From Anaerolineae bacterium (GTDB lineage Bacteria > Chloroflexota > Anaerolineae > Aggregatilineales > Phototrophicaceae): a stretch of DNA of 35,176 bases. The position numbers were made by a program, and so were the translations under genes. Positions 23,605 through 31,468 of the stretch are shown here, piece by piece. The number at the start of each line of letters is the position of its first letter. Positions within the stretch are counted from its first letter, which is position 1. Below the pieces are notes generated by a model. It saw only the letters and a program-made list of their open reading frames with translations, was not told where the DNA came from and searched no databases. Location: assembly GCA_013360465.1 (NCBI GenBank), contig JABWBO010000063.1:1-35176 (forward strand), written 5' to 3'.

Positions 23605-25065
23605 TTATAATAAATGTCTGCTTGCTATTCGTGTGGCACTTTCCCTGCACACCGTCACGAGAGAAAATGAGCGATATGCAGGGGGATGAGCGGTTTTCGC
23701 CTTCGCAGAATCAGAATTGTAGGCTGAAGCGGTAGCCTCCGAGCGGTAGCCTCCGATCCCTAGACTCCCGAACGGTTCACCCGACCACAGCCAAACAACC
23801 GTCATGTCTGCTGCCTGACCGGGCAGCAGATCGAACGACATAAGTCCTTCCGCTGGTGTGCGCGGTCCCGGCGGATTCTCGACGTAACCCAACGCCAGCC
23901 ACACATCCTCCGGCGCGATCGGCAGGAGCGTATTCCCGCCGTTGTAAAGGCGCAGTCGCGTTGTGATCTGCCCCGTGCTCGTTGTCACGCTGATGATCTG
24001 CACATCCAGTCCGATGAACGGAATCGGTGTCGGCGTGGCGGTCGGCAACGGCGTGGGTGTGACCACGACGACCGATTGAGCCAGCGCGCCGATGAGTTCC
24101 CCCGCACGTCCCAATTCCTGCTCAACGGGATAGACGGCTGTAACCAGAGTGCGCGTACCCGTCGGCAGACCTTCTTCATCAGTTTCACCGAGCAAGAGCA
24201 AGACCAAGCCGGGATTGACCTGCCGGAAAATGCCCGTATCGCTGCGCCGCACCTCACGCTTGTCCTCAAAGGCGAACGTGAGAATCGCGCCGGTGTTCAT
24301 CTGCAAACGAAATTCCGCCTCTGCGCTGATCTGGTCAAACCATGCGGCATTCTCCTCCGACCATGGGATGCCGATCACCGGACGCACGCTCATCCCGTTG
24401 AGGAAGGATGCGGTATCCGGGTTCGGGTCGAAATTCCATTCCGAGGCACGCACTGCCCGGCGCTGCACCACCCACACGCGCGGCACGGTCTGGTCAGGGA
24501 GACTGATTTGCAGGTTGATCGGGTAGAACGGTGCGCGACTGGTGTCACCACCTTCAATTACCTCATCCTGCGCTTCAAGCGCGAGCGGTGTGGGGATGAT
24601 CCCCGGCGGAAGTGTGGCGGTCACATCGACTTCGACGGTCGCTTCCGCTGACCCGCTGGTTCCGCCGCCGCGCAGCAGGACGAGTACCAGCATCAGGATC
24701 ATCAACACGCCGAACACCGCGATGACTTTACCTGAGGGTTTGCCGGTTTTCGCGGCGACTTCGGCTTCCGACATGTCGAAACTTTCACCGCGCTGTGCCG
24801 CCTCCTGCACGCGCTTCGGCGCACGCGCCCAGCGCAATCCGACCGGGACGAGCGCCGCCTCGTGATAACGCTTGAGCAAGGCGAGAGCGATCTTGCGTTC
24901 TTTCGCATCCGAGCCTTCCGCGCCGGCCGTCTTGACTTCGCGGTCATATGCCGCGCGATAGGCGCGTTGGCGGTCGGTCGGCACCAGTTCCCAGAGGGCG
25001 CGCAGCTCGTCGAGTGAGAGCGCCCGCAGGTCTTGCAGAGTGTGATAGTGAAGACTGTCGCTCAT
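23605..25065 (-). CDS. Bitopic conjugation-operon protein; C-terminus altered by a 14-bp duplication
   Basis: The protein has 486 aa; ATG 25065 overlaps the VirB6-like stop (ATGA) and has AGGAGGAAC upstream. A cytoplasmic part of about 115 residues is followed by one membrane helix (about 115-133, VIAVFGVLMILMLVLVLL) and an exported part of about 340 residues. The exported part has a Thr/Pro linker (TPTPLPTATPTPIPF) between two beta-rich domains. Topology and position suggest a VirB8-like or channel-scaffold role, but no domain is recognised. The last 40 residues (after GGYR) are a frame-shifted read-through caused by the tandem repeat at 23728-23755. Without the second copy the frame would end GGYRFSLQF at a TGA (complement of 23711-23713). 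Confidence 0.7.
   Translation of the reverse strand: MSDSLHYHTLQDLRALSLDELRALWELVPTDRQRAYRAAYDREVKTAGAEGSDAKERKIALALLKRYHEAALVPVGLRWARAPKRVQEAAQRGESFDMSEAEVAAKTGKPSGKVIAVFGVLMILMLVLVLLRGGGTSGSAEATVEVDVTATLPPGIIPTPLALEAQDEVIEGGDTSRAPFYPINLQISLPDQTVPRVWVVQRRAVRASEWNFDPNPDTASFLNGMSVRPVIGIPWSEENAAWFDQISAEAEFRLQMNTGAILTFAFEDKREVRRSDTGIFRQVNPGLVLLLLGETDEEGLPTGTRTLVTAVYPVEQELGRAGELIGALAQSVVVVTPTPLPTATPTPIPFIGLDVQIISVTTSTGQITTRLRLYNGGNTLLPIAPEDVWLALGYVENPPGPRTPAEGLMSFDLLPGQAADMTVVWLWSGEPFGSLGIGGYRSEATASAYNSDSAKAKTAHPPAYRSFSLVTVCRESATRIASRHLL
23728..23755. repeat. Perfect 14-bp tandem duplication at the 3' end of a coding gene
   Basis: AGCGGTAGCCTCCG occurs twice, at 23728-23741 and 23742-23755. Fourteen is not a multiple of three, so the duplication shifts the frame of the minus-strand gene and replaces a 5-residue end (FSLQF) by about 41 residues. 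Confidence 0.95.
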
Positions 25066-27668
25066 TCTGTTCCTCCTAAGACCGCACTGCTGCCGCTCAT
25101 CGACGCGCTTGACCGCATCGCTTCGTCATAATCCGAGTCCGAGTCTTCGCCGTTGTTTTCCGCCGCCTCGACGGTGATGATCGGTTCGACCTTGACTTCC
25201 GGCGCGACGGTGATGGATGGCACGGGCATGGAGCCGTAAGCGGTCATCTCGTTCGGGAGCAACCGCGCGGCGATCTCCAAGCGGTTGACCTCCCGTTCCG
25301 CTTCGTCCCGCGAACGCCCTGCCGTAATCGCGCCGTCGATCAGTTCATTCCGAGTCGTTTCTGTCAGCCGTCGATCCGGCGTTTCCTTGACTTCACGCCC
25401 GACCTGCTCGGTTTGTTCCGGGGACAAGCCCAGGCGCGCTGCGCCGTCGATGAACATGCCGAAGCGGGCGAGATCGTCGCGCACCGGGGGACGACCATCG
25501 TTTAGGGGTGTCACACCAACCGCCTGCGCCATCAAACCGCCGACGGTGAGGTGATCGACACCATTCGTGCCGCGACCACCGAGCAAGCGCATCACGTCGC
25601 CCATCACGCTCGTCACGTCAGCAGTTCCAGCGACGCGCAGACTGCCCGTGAGCGACCCGGCAGCTCGTTCGAGCGCTTCGGCACTCCGTTCCAGCCGTCC
25701 AGCAGCGCCTTCGCTGCGATCCGCGTCCGACTTGCCGCTGCCGCTGCCCACTGCCGACTGCGTGACTTCGGAAATGTGCTGTTCCATCTCTTCGCCGCGC
25801 ATGTCATCGGCGTAGGTTTCGCGCTCGCGGGCAAGTTCTTCATCGGCGGATGCTTCCGTTGGCGTGGGCGCGACGGGCGTAAACGTCCCCATGCGCTTGC
25901 GCTTGACGGGGGTGAAACCGGGGTACAGTTCGCCATCATCGTCCTCGAACCAGTCGAATTCCCCATCGAGTTCATGCCGCTGCTGCGGACGCTTGCCGCG
26001 CGGATAGGTGACCGCTTCCAAGCCTTCCCCGACCGCCGGGACGAGCATCGGTCGCCCGATTAGCCGTCCCTGCTTGTCATACGCTGCTTTCTCCGGGTCA
26101 TAATCGGTGAGCAGTGTCGCGCCGAGCATGGGTCCGAGCGTGCGTCCGTAGCCGGGAACATCGCGGGCCACCCGGCGCACGGTCGCTCCTTCCATGAACT
26201 GCTCCGCCGTGTCTCCGAGTGCAGTGCCGCGCAGAGTCGGAAGCCGCGTGATCGCCCGCGCCGCTTCTGCCAGCGGTTGCACGCCGCCGAAGGTCAAGCC
26301 CGCCGCCTGAGCAGGCGTCGCCCCGCTTTGCAGCGCTGTCATGCCTGCCAGCGTGTTCGAACCGACACTGACGGCACTCCCCGCCACCGAGGAAACGAGT
26401 GCGCCTGCCCCGGCTGCGATCCCTACCGCACCCACCGCGCCTGCTGCCGTCATCACGGTTGCCGCGCCGGGGCTGATGACCGCGCCGCCCGTTGCCTGAC
26501 CGAAGGCAGTGAACAGTCGGTTGAACGAATTCCAGACCGCTTTCACGCCGCTGAACAGCACGATCACCATAAAGATCAGGCAAATCAAACCCACGCCCAA
26601 AACAACGATGCCGTTGCCGCTCGCCGTTCCCGCAAGGAAGAAGGTGACGACGAGCGACTGAATCAGCGCGATCACCACCGTCTGGATGATGAGTTCGATC
26701 CACAGGTCGATGATCGAGCGCGCGATGACTTCGGTTTTCTTGAAGAACGCGAACAGGATCGCTACGCCAAACGAGATGAAGGTCAGCCCCTGCGCGATGG
26801 TGAGGAGCAGATAGACGAGCTGCTCGGTCACACCAAACAGGATCAGTGGCCACGCCGTGAGCAGCCGCCCCTGTGCTGCCGATGCCATCGCAATCGAATC
26901 GGCGCGCTCAAGCGCGGTCATCAGTGAGAAGAAGACCGGATCGCGGTCATTGGCGAAGAACGATCCCGGTCGCCGCCACTCCCACGGCAGGCTGCCCGCC
27001 GTCCATAAGCCCGTAGCCGGGTCAGGCGTGTGCGGTTGGCAGTACGGGTCGCGCGGCGTGGACGGGTAGCCCATCAGGTCGATGCCGTCGGCGCGCAGAT
27101 ACGCCAGCGCCACATCCAGCCCGTCAATCGTGTAGTTCCACACGGGCATGTACGAGCCGAAGTTGTCGCACAGGTTGAGAATCCCCATGTCGCTGCTGCT
27201 CACGCTGGAAAGCGAGTCAAACGCGCTCCCGGTCGCAGCCGACAGCCCACTCAGACTGCTGGCGTAAAACGCGCTCGACAGCGTGCGGCGAAAGTCGCTC
27301 ATGCCCTGATACAGGCTCGGACCCAACGAGAAGAACAGTGCGCCTGCCAAGTACCAGGCGATAGCATTTTTCGGCTCGACCACGCGCATCCGGGCGAAAG
27401 CGGCGAGCAGATAGGTGATGCCTAAGACCAGCAGCGCAACCACGAAGGATAGACTCACCGCCACCTGCAAACTGGCATTCGTCTGGGTAATCAGCGGCGT
27501 GAAAGCGTTGTCCACCAGCCATTGGTTCATCAGTTCGATGGTATAACCCATCATCAGAAAGGCGCGCTGCAAGCTCCAGCCCATGCCCGCCAGCGAGAAG
27601 AGCAGGTTGTACCACAGGGTATCAATCTGGATTTGCAGCCCGTTCAACACATCATCGACGATTGGCAT
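25062..27668 (-). CDS. VirB6/TrbL-like polytopic channel protein
   Basis: The protein has 868 aa; ATG 27668 follows AAGGAG. The first 125 residues hold a short amphipathic start and two or three membrane helices (LSFVVALLVLGITYLLAAFA; AIAWYLAGALFFSLGPSLY). An exported Ser-rich loop of about 150 residues follows. Then come four or five helices (about 265-400, including LILFGVTEQLVYLLLTIAQ and IVVLGVGLICLIFMVIVLF), an Ala/Gly-rich stretch (about 410-460) and a long soluble C-terminus. This is the usual build of VirB6/TrbL proteins, which line the type IV secretion channel. It is the third gene of the minus-strand operon that starts at 29621, and its stop overlaps the start of the next gene. Confidence 0.78.
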   Translation of the reverse strand: MPIVDDVLNGLQIQIDTLWYNLLFSLAGMGWSLQRAFLMMGYTIELMNQWLVDNAFTPLITQTNASLQVAVSLSFVVALLVLGITYLLAAFARMRVVEPKNAIAWYLAGALFFSLGPSLYQGMSDFRRTLSSAFYASSLSGLSAATGSAFDSLSSVSSSDMGILNLCDNFGSYMPVWNYTIDGLDVALAYLRADGIDLMGYPSTPRDPYCQPHTPDPATGLWTAGSLPWEWRRPGSFFANDRDPVFFSLMTALERADSIAMASAAQGRLLTAWPLILFGVTEQLVYLLLTIAQGLTFISFGVAILFAFFKKTEVIARSIIDLWIELIIQTVVIALIQSLVVTFFLAGTASGNGIVVLGVGLICLIFMVIVLFSGVKAVWNSFNRLFTAFGQATGGAVISPGAATVMTAAGAVGAVGIAAGAGALVSSVAGSAVSVGSNTLAGMTALQSGATPAQAAGLTFGGVQPLAEAARAITRLPTLRGTALGDTAEQFMEGATVRRVARDVPGYGRTLGPMLGATLLTDYDPEKAAYDKQGRLIGRPMLVPAVGEGLEAVTYPRGKRPQQRHELDGEFDWFEDDDGELYPGFTPVKRKRMGTFTPVAPTPTEASADEELARERETYADDMRGEEMEQHISEVTQSAVGSGSGKSDADRSEGAAGRLERSAEALERAAGSLTGSLRVAGTADVTSVMGDVMRLLGGRGTNGVDHLTVGGLMAQAVGVTPLNDGRPPVRDDLARFGMFIDGAARLGLSPEQTEQVGREVKETPDRRLTETTRNELIDGAITAGRSRDEAEREVNRLEIAARLLPNEMTAYGSMPVPSITVAPEVKVEPIITVEAAENNGEDSDSDYDEAMRSSASMSGSSAVLGGTE

Positions 27669-27687
27669 TCAGATCATCTCCTTTCAA

Positions 27688-28401
27688 TTACGGAGGCGGC
27701 AGCGCACCAGCGGGCGGATCGGCAATCGCGGCGCTGCAATACGGGTTGGTGTCCATCCGCCAGACGAGCGCGTTACTCCCCGGCAGGCGCGGCGGCGGAG
27801 TCGGTCGCGTGGTCGGATCGAGCATGAAGATGATGCGATCCGGCGCTGCACCATACGGGATGAAGCCTGCCAGCGTGAAGCTGCGGGTTTCGTTCGGCGC
27901 GAGGCTGATCGCTTCATAGGTGGCAGTCAGCCCAGCATCGGCTGCCGCATTGGTCGAAGCGCCCCAAGCTCCGGTTGATCCACCCACGAGCTGACTGACG
28001 TAGCTCTGATAAGCGGGGAACACGTCATAGCCGCTCCCACTCAGGTTCTTGATCTCTAGTTCCCAGACCGCAACGGTGCGTCCGGCAGGCGTATTGATCA
28101 CCGACACATTCACCAGCCGAAAGCGCGCCGATTGCGGACTGCGCGTGAACACGGCATCGCCGCGATAGAACGCCGACGGTGGACGAATGGCATACGGTGT
28201 GACCGTCGGCGGTGGCAGCGCGGTCGGGAATGGGACGAGCGTCGGGTAGCCGGGGATCGGCACGAACGTCGGCAGCGGCGTCGGTGTGAAAACAATCGGC
28301 GTCGGACAGACGTAGACCGGCGCGCCGGTGATCGCGGTCAGCGTCCCGGTACACGCCAGCACTGCAAGCAGAAGTGGCGCGAACAAGAGCAATGTCTTCA
28401 T
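27688..28401 (-). CDS. Exported lipoprotein of the conjugation operon
   Basis: The start is ATG 28401 (MKTLLLFAPLLLAVLACTGT), with GAGGTG 5 nt upstream; the longer frame has no signal peptide. The 237-aa protein has a lipoprotein-type signal (VLA|C at about residue 17), a Pro/Thr-rich linker (about 32-66, with TPTPLPTFVP) and then a beta-rich domain. That domain contains VNVSVINTPAGRTVAVWELE and LAPNETRSFTLAGF and resembles DUF4352/FxLYD-like extracellular folds. It would sit on the outer face of the cytoplasmic membrane, perhaps as a VirB7-like stabiliser. The function is inferred from position only. Confidence 0.65.
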   Translation of the reverse strand: MKTLLLFAPLLLAVLACTGTLTAITGAPVYVCPTPIVFTPTPLPTFVPIPGYPTLVPFPTALPPPTVTPYAIRPPSAFYRGDAVFTRSPQSARFRLVNVSVINTPAGRTVAVWELEIKNLSGSGYDVFPAYQSYVSQLVGGSTGAWGASTNAAADAGLTATYEAISLAPNETRSFTLAGFIPYGAAPDRIIFMLDPTTRPTPPPRLPGSNALVWRMDTNPYCSAAIADPPAGALPPP

Positions 28402-28409
28402 GGTCACCT

Positions 28410-29621
28410 CTAGGGGATCAAGCCCGGTTGGTTGCCCGGTGTGAGCAGGAGCGTGTAGGCAGGCGCGGCACTGTTTCCCCCGCGCTGCACCGTCCATGTC
28501 TTGCCGAAATACGGGACGACGATCTGCGCGGGCGCATCGGTCACAACTTCAAACGACACATACCCGCGTTCATCAGTGAACCTGCTGGCAATGACGCGAT
28601 TGGTGTTGATCTCAACGACGCGCACGGAAATCCCGGCGACGCCTTCCGCCGGATCAACGGTACGGTTGCCGTTCTCGTCGTAGGCAATCACGACTTCGGC
28701 AGTCAGGACGCGCGGCGGGATGGGCGTACCGGTCGGCTGAAGCGTGGGCGGCGCGCCAACCAATTCAATCCGTGCGGCGGGCTGCGGTTGGGGCGTTGGA
28801 GTATTTGTGATCGACGGCGGTGGGAGGATCAGCGTGTGAGCATCGCCGCGAAACACCTGAATGGTGTCCAGTCCGATCACGTAGCCTTCGCTCGCGTTGT
28901 TCTTCTGCCCGATCCCGCGCAGTTCGAGGCGATGTGTCCCGTTGCCGACGAAGTACACGTCAGTGACCGGAAAACGGAGTTCGTCCGCATAGGCATCGAT
29001 GGTGTCCAGCACTGCGCCATCGACGACGATCTCGAATCTGCCCATGTTCTGTGCTGCGACATAGCACACACGCAGACCTTCGCCCTCAAACATGAAAGTG
29101 GCGGTATCGTATGCGCCTTCAGTGCGGTGATACTGCCCCCGGCTGGCGAACTGCGACAGACGCGGTGTCCACGGCGGGGAATAGCGGATCGTCGGATAGT
29201 CCGACTCGAAACTGTACCAACCGAAGAACGGCGGCGCGGTGTCGGTCGCATCTGGGAGCGGTTCAATGGGATTAGGCGGCGCGGGCAGGAGGATCGTCCC
29301 CGGCGGAAACGGCGTGAGCGTGGGCGGGACGTACACGCCGGGCATGACCACCGCGATCTCCAAGACGCGCTCGCTCAACGTCGGCAAGAGCGTAGGTAAG
29401 GGTGTATCCGTCGGTGCAGTCGTCGCCGTCGCTGTCAACGTCGCTGTGAGCGATGGTGTTGAGGTTGGCGCAGGTGTGTCCGTCGGCGTGAGCGACGGCA
29501 GCACCATCAAGGTGGGAATTTGAACATCATTTGCGCCGGGTTGGGCGCGGATCAAGAAGAAGGCGGCAGCCCATGCCGCAAGGCAGAGCGCCGCCAGCAC
29601 GGGCAGCACCAATCGTCGCAT
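28410..29621 (-). CDS. Exported Thr/Pro-linker protein with SdrD B-like domain, first gene of the VirB6 operon
   Basis: The protein has 403 aa from ATG 29621. An N-terminal hydrophobic signal or anchor (LVLPVLAALCLAAWAAAFFL) is followed by a low-complexity linker (about 43-90, TPTDTPAPTSTPSLTAT). A middle domain of about 150 residues (FEIVVDGAVLDTIDAYADE, HRLELRGIG) resembles a carbohydrate-binding-like beta sandwich. The C-terminus has a calcium-loop repeat (AYDENGNRTVDPAEGVAGIS, then VIASRFTDERGYVSF) as in SdrD B-like or CNA-B folds. Such surface domains are used in adhesion, so a role in mating contact is plausible. It lies about 26 nt downstream of promoter 3. Confidence 0.68.
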   Translation of the reverse strand: MRRLVLPVLAALCLAAWAAAFFLIRAQPGANDVQIPTLMVLPSLTPTDTPAPTSTPSLTATLTATATTAPTDTPLPTLLPTLSERVLEIAVVMPGVYVPPTLTPFPPGTILLPAPPNPIEPLPDATDTAPPFFGWYSFESDYPTIRYSPPWTPRLSQFASRGQYHRTEGAYDTATFMFEGEGLRVCYVAAQNMGRFEIVVDGAVLDTIDAYADELRFPVTDVYFVGNGTHRLELRGIGQKNNASEGYVIGLDTIQVFRGDAHTLILPPPSITNTPTPQPQPAARIELVGAPPTLQPTGTPIPPRVLTAEVVIAYDENGNRTVDPAEGVAGISVRVVEINTNRVIASRFTDERGYVSFEVVTDAPAQIVVPYFGKTWTVQRGGNSAAPAYTLLLTPGNQPGLIP

Positions 29622-29640
29622 GTCGTCACTCCGGGTTTGT

Positions 29641-29660
29641 TTACGCTGGTTTCAGCGTAA
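29641..29660. repeat. Perfect inverted repeat over the -10 of promoter 3
   Basis: TTACGCTG, loop GTTT, CAGCGTAA. The right arm contains the complement of the -10 hexamer TACGCT. It could be a repressor operator. The other decamer promoters do not have this palindrome. Confidence 0.6.
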
Positions 29661-29736
29661 CAAAGTGGGGTAAGCGAACGACTGGACGATTCCGGTTGAG
29701 GGTTGGGAAGATTCCGGGAAACGATGGGAAGATTCC
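29654..29736 (-). promoter_or_regulatory. Element promoter 3: three decamers and -10 for the VirB6 operon
   Basis: On the minus strand the order is GGAATCTTCC (29736-29727), GGAATCTTCC (29715-29706) and GGAATCGTCC (29693-29684), spaced 21 and 22 bp. After 17 bp comes ACTTTGTTACGCTGA, with TACGCT as -10 (29659-29654). Only 3 bp separate the distal decamer from the end of the upstream regulator gene. Confidence 0.75.
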
Positions 29737-29739
29737 GGG

Positions 29740-30378
29740 CTAATCGGGTAGGCGCATAAAACCTTCGGCTACCGCCCGGCTAATCAGGTGTTCGTTGGTC
29801 GTCGCGCCGAAACGGGAGCGCATCTTTTCAGTGACCCAGTACACGCGGCGGCGTTTCAGGCGCATGTGCGCGGCGATCTCGCGGACGGTGCAGCCGCGCG
29901 CCAATAGACGCAGCACCGCGCGGGCTTCCGCGTCCAATTTCCAATCACGGCTGCTGCTCTGCATGGCGATTAGGTATTCAGCATTCGCCGTTGGGGATAA
30001 GTAGGGGTGTTCACGCAACACCGTATCGACTGCCGTAAGCAGGCAGGTTGAGAGATCATCCCCCACCGCCAAATATCCGCACATCCCCATGGTGAACAGG
30101 TCGCGGATGACCAAGCCGTCGGTCGTGTTTCCCATCACGATAATGCGTCCTGCCGGTGCCGCCTGAATCAACCGTTCGACCAGTGTCACGGTCTCGAACA
30201 GCGGATCGAAGCGGTCGCCCAGCAGAATAATATCGGGTTGGTTAATGCCTGCCAGCCGGAGGAGGTCATCCCCATTCTCAGCGGTGGTAAGAACAGTGTC
30301 GGCGCGTGCCCTGAGCAGCGTTTCCGCGCCAACCACAGCTAGACTGCTGCCATCTGCTATCAGGATATGCGTGGTCAT
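29740..30378 (-). CDS. NarL/LuxR-type response regulator with atypical receiver (second of pair)
   Basis: The likely start is ATG 30378 (MTTHILIADGSSLAVVGAE); the open frame back to 30501 is an AT-rich leader. The 212-aa protein has a receiver domain with Asp9 and a candidate phospho-acceptor Asp55 (IILLGD). The conserved Lys after strand 5 is missing (GYLAVGD where GYLxK is usual), so normal phosphorylation is doubtful. A LuxR-type HTH lies at about 150-195 (LLARGCTVREIAAHMRLKRR). The gene ends 3 bp before the decamers of promoter 3, and no histidine kinase is nearby. It is a good candidate for the activator of the decamer promoters. Confidence 0.8.
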   Translation of the reverse strand: MTTHILIADGSSLAVVGAETLLRARADTVLTTAENGDDLLRLAGINQPDIILLGDRFDPLFETVTLVERLIQAAPAGRIIVMGNTTDGLVIRDLFTMGMCGYLAVGDDLSTCLLTAVDTVLREHPYLSPTANAEYLIAMQSSSRDWKLDAEARAVLRLLARGCTVREIAAHMRLKRRRVYWVTEKMRSRFGATTNEHLISRAVAEGFMRLPD

Positions 30379-30429
30379 GTTCTTTTGCCCTCTCGGATTC
30401 TCCCGTCTCAGCCTAGCACAGACGGAAAG

Positions 30430-30508
30430 GATGAGAACGCAAAAAAATCGCATATCGATGCAAATAATTGCCTTTGTGATGAGAATATTTTGCGTGTCCA
30501 TCAGTCAA
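30430..30508 (-). promoter_or_regulatory. Possible promoter and AT-rich repeats before the second regulator
   Basis: On the minus strand TTGACT (30508-30503) and TATTCT (30487-30482) are 15 bp apart. The second lies inside CGCAAAATATTCTCATCA, which is similar to the repeats at 31338-31366. A second TTCTCAT is at 30437-30431. The regulator gene may thus have its own start site and share a control protein with the gene at 31469. Confidence 0.4.
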
Positions 30509-31139
30509 GCTGCTTGCGTACCTTCAGAATCTGATGCGCCATCAGCACAAGTTGAGGGACGTTTTGTGCATTGTAAGTCCGCAGCAGCCGGTTGATAGTG
30601 CGATTGATCACACCATACGTTACCCCCAAGTGAGCGGCAATTTCTTTCGTTTCCATCCCATCGGTCAGTAGTTGCAACGTGTCGAGATCGCGCTGGGTGA
30701 TCTTCGCCGGCAGCGCTACCGATTGATCCAGAAACTCTGCCATAAGCGGTGAAATCGTCATGTTGCCTTTGATGGCTGTCTGAACCGTGTAGTTCAGGGT
30801 GTTTCCCAAATCATCGTCCTTGTGCAGCAGTGCCCGCACGCCGAGTGCAATCAATTTCTGAGCGACGCTGGCGGTCGGACGCTGCATGACTAGGATGGTG
30901 ACCAATCCTGGATGCACCTCCATCAGCCGCTTCAGCGCTTTGACCATATTCGCCGTATGCAATGCTTCATCCGTAATCAGCACCCGTGCGTTATGGCTGT
31001 TCAGGAATGCGTCCGCTTCCGTCAGGCTATCGAACAAGCCTGCGACCTCGATCTGTGTCCCCGACTGGGTGATAATCTCTTTCAAGCCTGCGCGAGTCAG
31101 CGCAGTCGCAGAGACGATGACGACCTGGATATTCGCCAT
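30501..31139 (-). CDS. NarL/LuxR-type response regulator with atypical receiver (first of pair)
   Basis: The protein has 212 aa; ATG 31139 follows GGAGGGATAGG. The receiver domain runs from about 1 to 120, with Asp57 (VLITDEA) as possible phospho-acceptor and Lys in ALLHKDDD. The acidic pair normally found at the end of strand 1 is replaced (VIVSATAL instead of V-D-D-H-x-L). It therefore probably cannot bind the magnesium ion and may work without phosphorylation. The LuxR HTH is at about 150-200 (LLTDGMETKEIAAHLGVTYG). It has its own sigma-70-like promoter at 31223-31253 and precedes its paralogue at 29740. The pair likely controls conjugation genes. Confidence 0.82.
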   Translation of the reverse strand: MANIQVVIVSATALTRAGLKEIITQSGTQIEVAGLFDSLTEADAFLNSHNARVLITDEALHTANMVKALKRLMEVHPGLVTILVMQRPTASVAQKLIALGVRALLHKDDDLGNTLNYTVQTAIKGNMTISPLMAEFLDQSVALPAKITQRDLDTLQLLTDGMETKEIAAHLGVTYGVINRTINRLLRTYNAQNVPQLVLMAHQILKVRKQLD

Positions 31140-31185
31140 ATCCTATCCCTCCTTTTCTATCCAATTCACTCTCGTAGTTGACCGT

Positions 31186-31207
31186 AGACCATCAGAACAC
31201 ATGGTCT
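31186..31207. repeat. Palindrome downstream of the regulator promoter, possible operator
   Basis: AGACCAT (31186-31192) and ATGGTCT (31201-31207) are perfect inverted repeats with an 8-nt loop. They lie about 15 bp downstream of the predicted -10 of the minus-strand regulator promoter, in a position for repression. Confidence 0.5.
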
Positions 31208-31222
31208 GTGTTTGAAATGCCC

Positions 31223-31253
31223 ATTGTATTACAAAAATTCAACCTCGAGTCAA
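31223..31253 (-). promoter_or_regulatory. Sigma-70-like promoter of the regulator pair
   Basis: On the minus strand TTGACT (31253-31248) and TAATAC (31231-31226) are separated by 16 bp; TACAAT (31228-31223) is an overlapping alternative -10. It is the clearest consensus promoter in the window and lies about 85 bp before ATG 31139. Confidence 0.65.
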
Positions 31254-31315
31254 GTCCTGACCGTTAGAACTTCCATACTTTTTGTAGAACATGTGTTTTC
31301 TTCTCTCAAGTGGCG

Positions 31316-31437
31316 CAAATTTTTCTCATCGGCTTGGAAAATATTCTCACCACGCAAAAGATTCTCATGGCAATGCAAAAGATTTTCGCACAAATGTAAT
31401 AATTTTCTGTCCTGCGCCGCGCCATTTCGATTACGCT
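31316..31437 (+). promoter_or_regulatory. Tandem A-rich repeats and -10 before the gene at 31469 (promoter 4)
   Basis: Variants of AAAAGATTCT recur: AAATTTTTCT (31317), AAAATATTCT (31338), AAAAGATTCT (31356), AAAAGATTTT (31377) and AATAATTTTC (31398), with spacings of 21, 18, 21 and 21 bp. From the last copy it is 24 bp to TACGCT (31432-31437), the same distance as from decamer to -10 in promoters 1-3, and the -10 is identical to that of promoter 3. The centre AAGATT equals that of GGAAGATTCC, so a related regulator may bind. This 329-bp intergenic stretch otherwise holds only the regulator promoter and its palindrome. Confidence 0.55.
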
Positions 31438-31468
31438 GGTAGCTCATTGAGTGACCAGGAGAGCGCAC

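Noticed and set aside
26277-26927. 216-aa plus-strand open frame
   Set aside because: Antisense to the VirB6-like membrane protein; composition (His, Arg, Asp, Gln) is typical of shadow frames in GC-rich genes.
28374-29399. 341-aa plus-strand open frame
   Set aside because: It is antisense to the exported protein at 28410-29621, which has a signal peptide, linker and recognisable domain; the plus-strand product is Arg/His-rich with no family look.
31316-31408. CRISPR-like periodic repeats
   Set aside because: Units are only about 10 bp, vary in sequence and spacing (18-21 bp), and lie next to a -10 box; an operator array explains them better.
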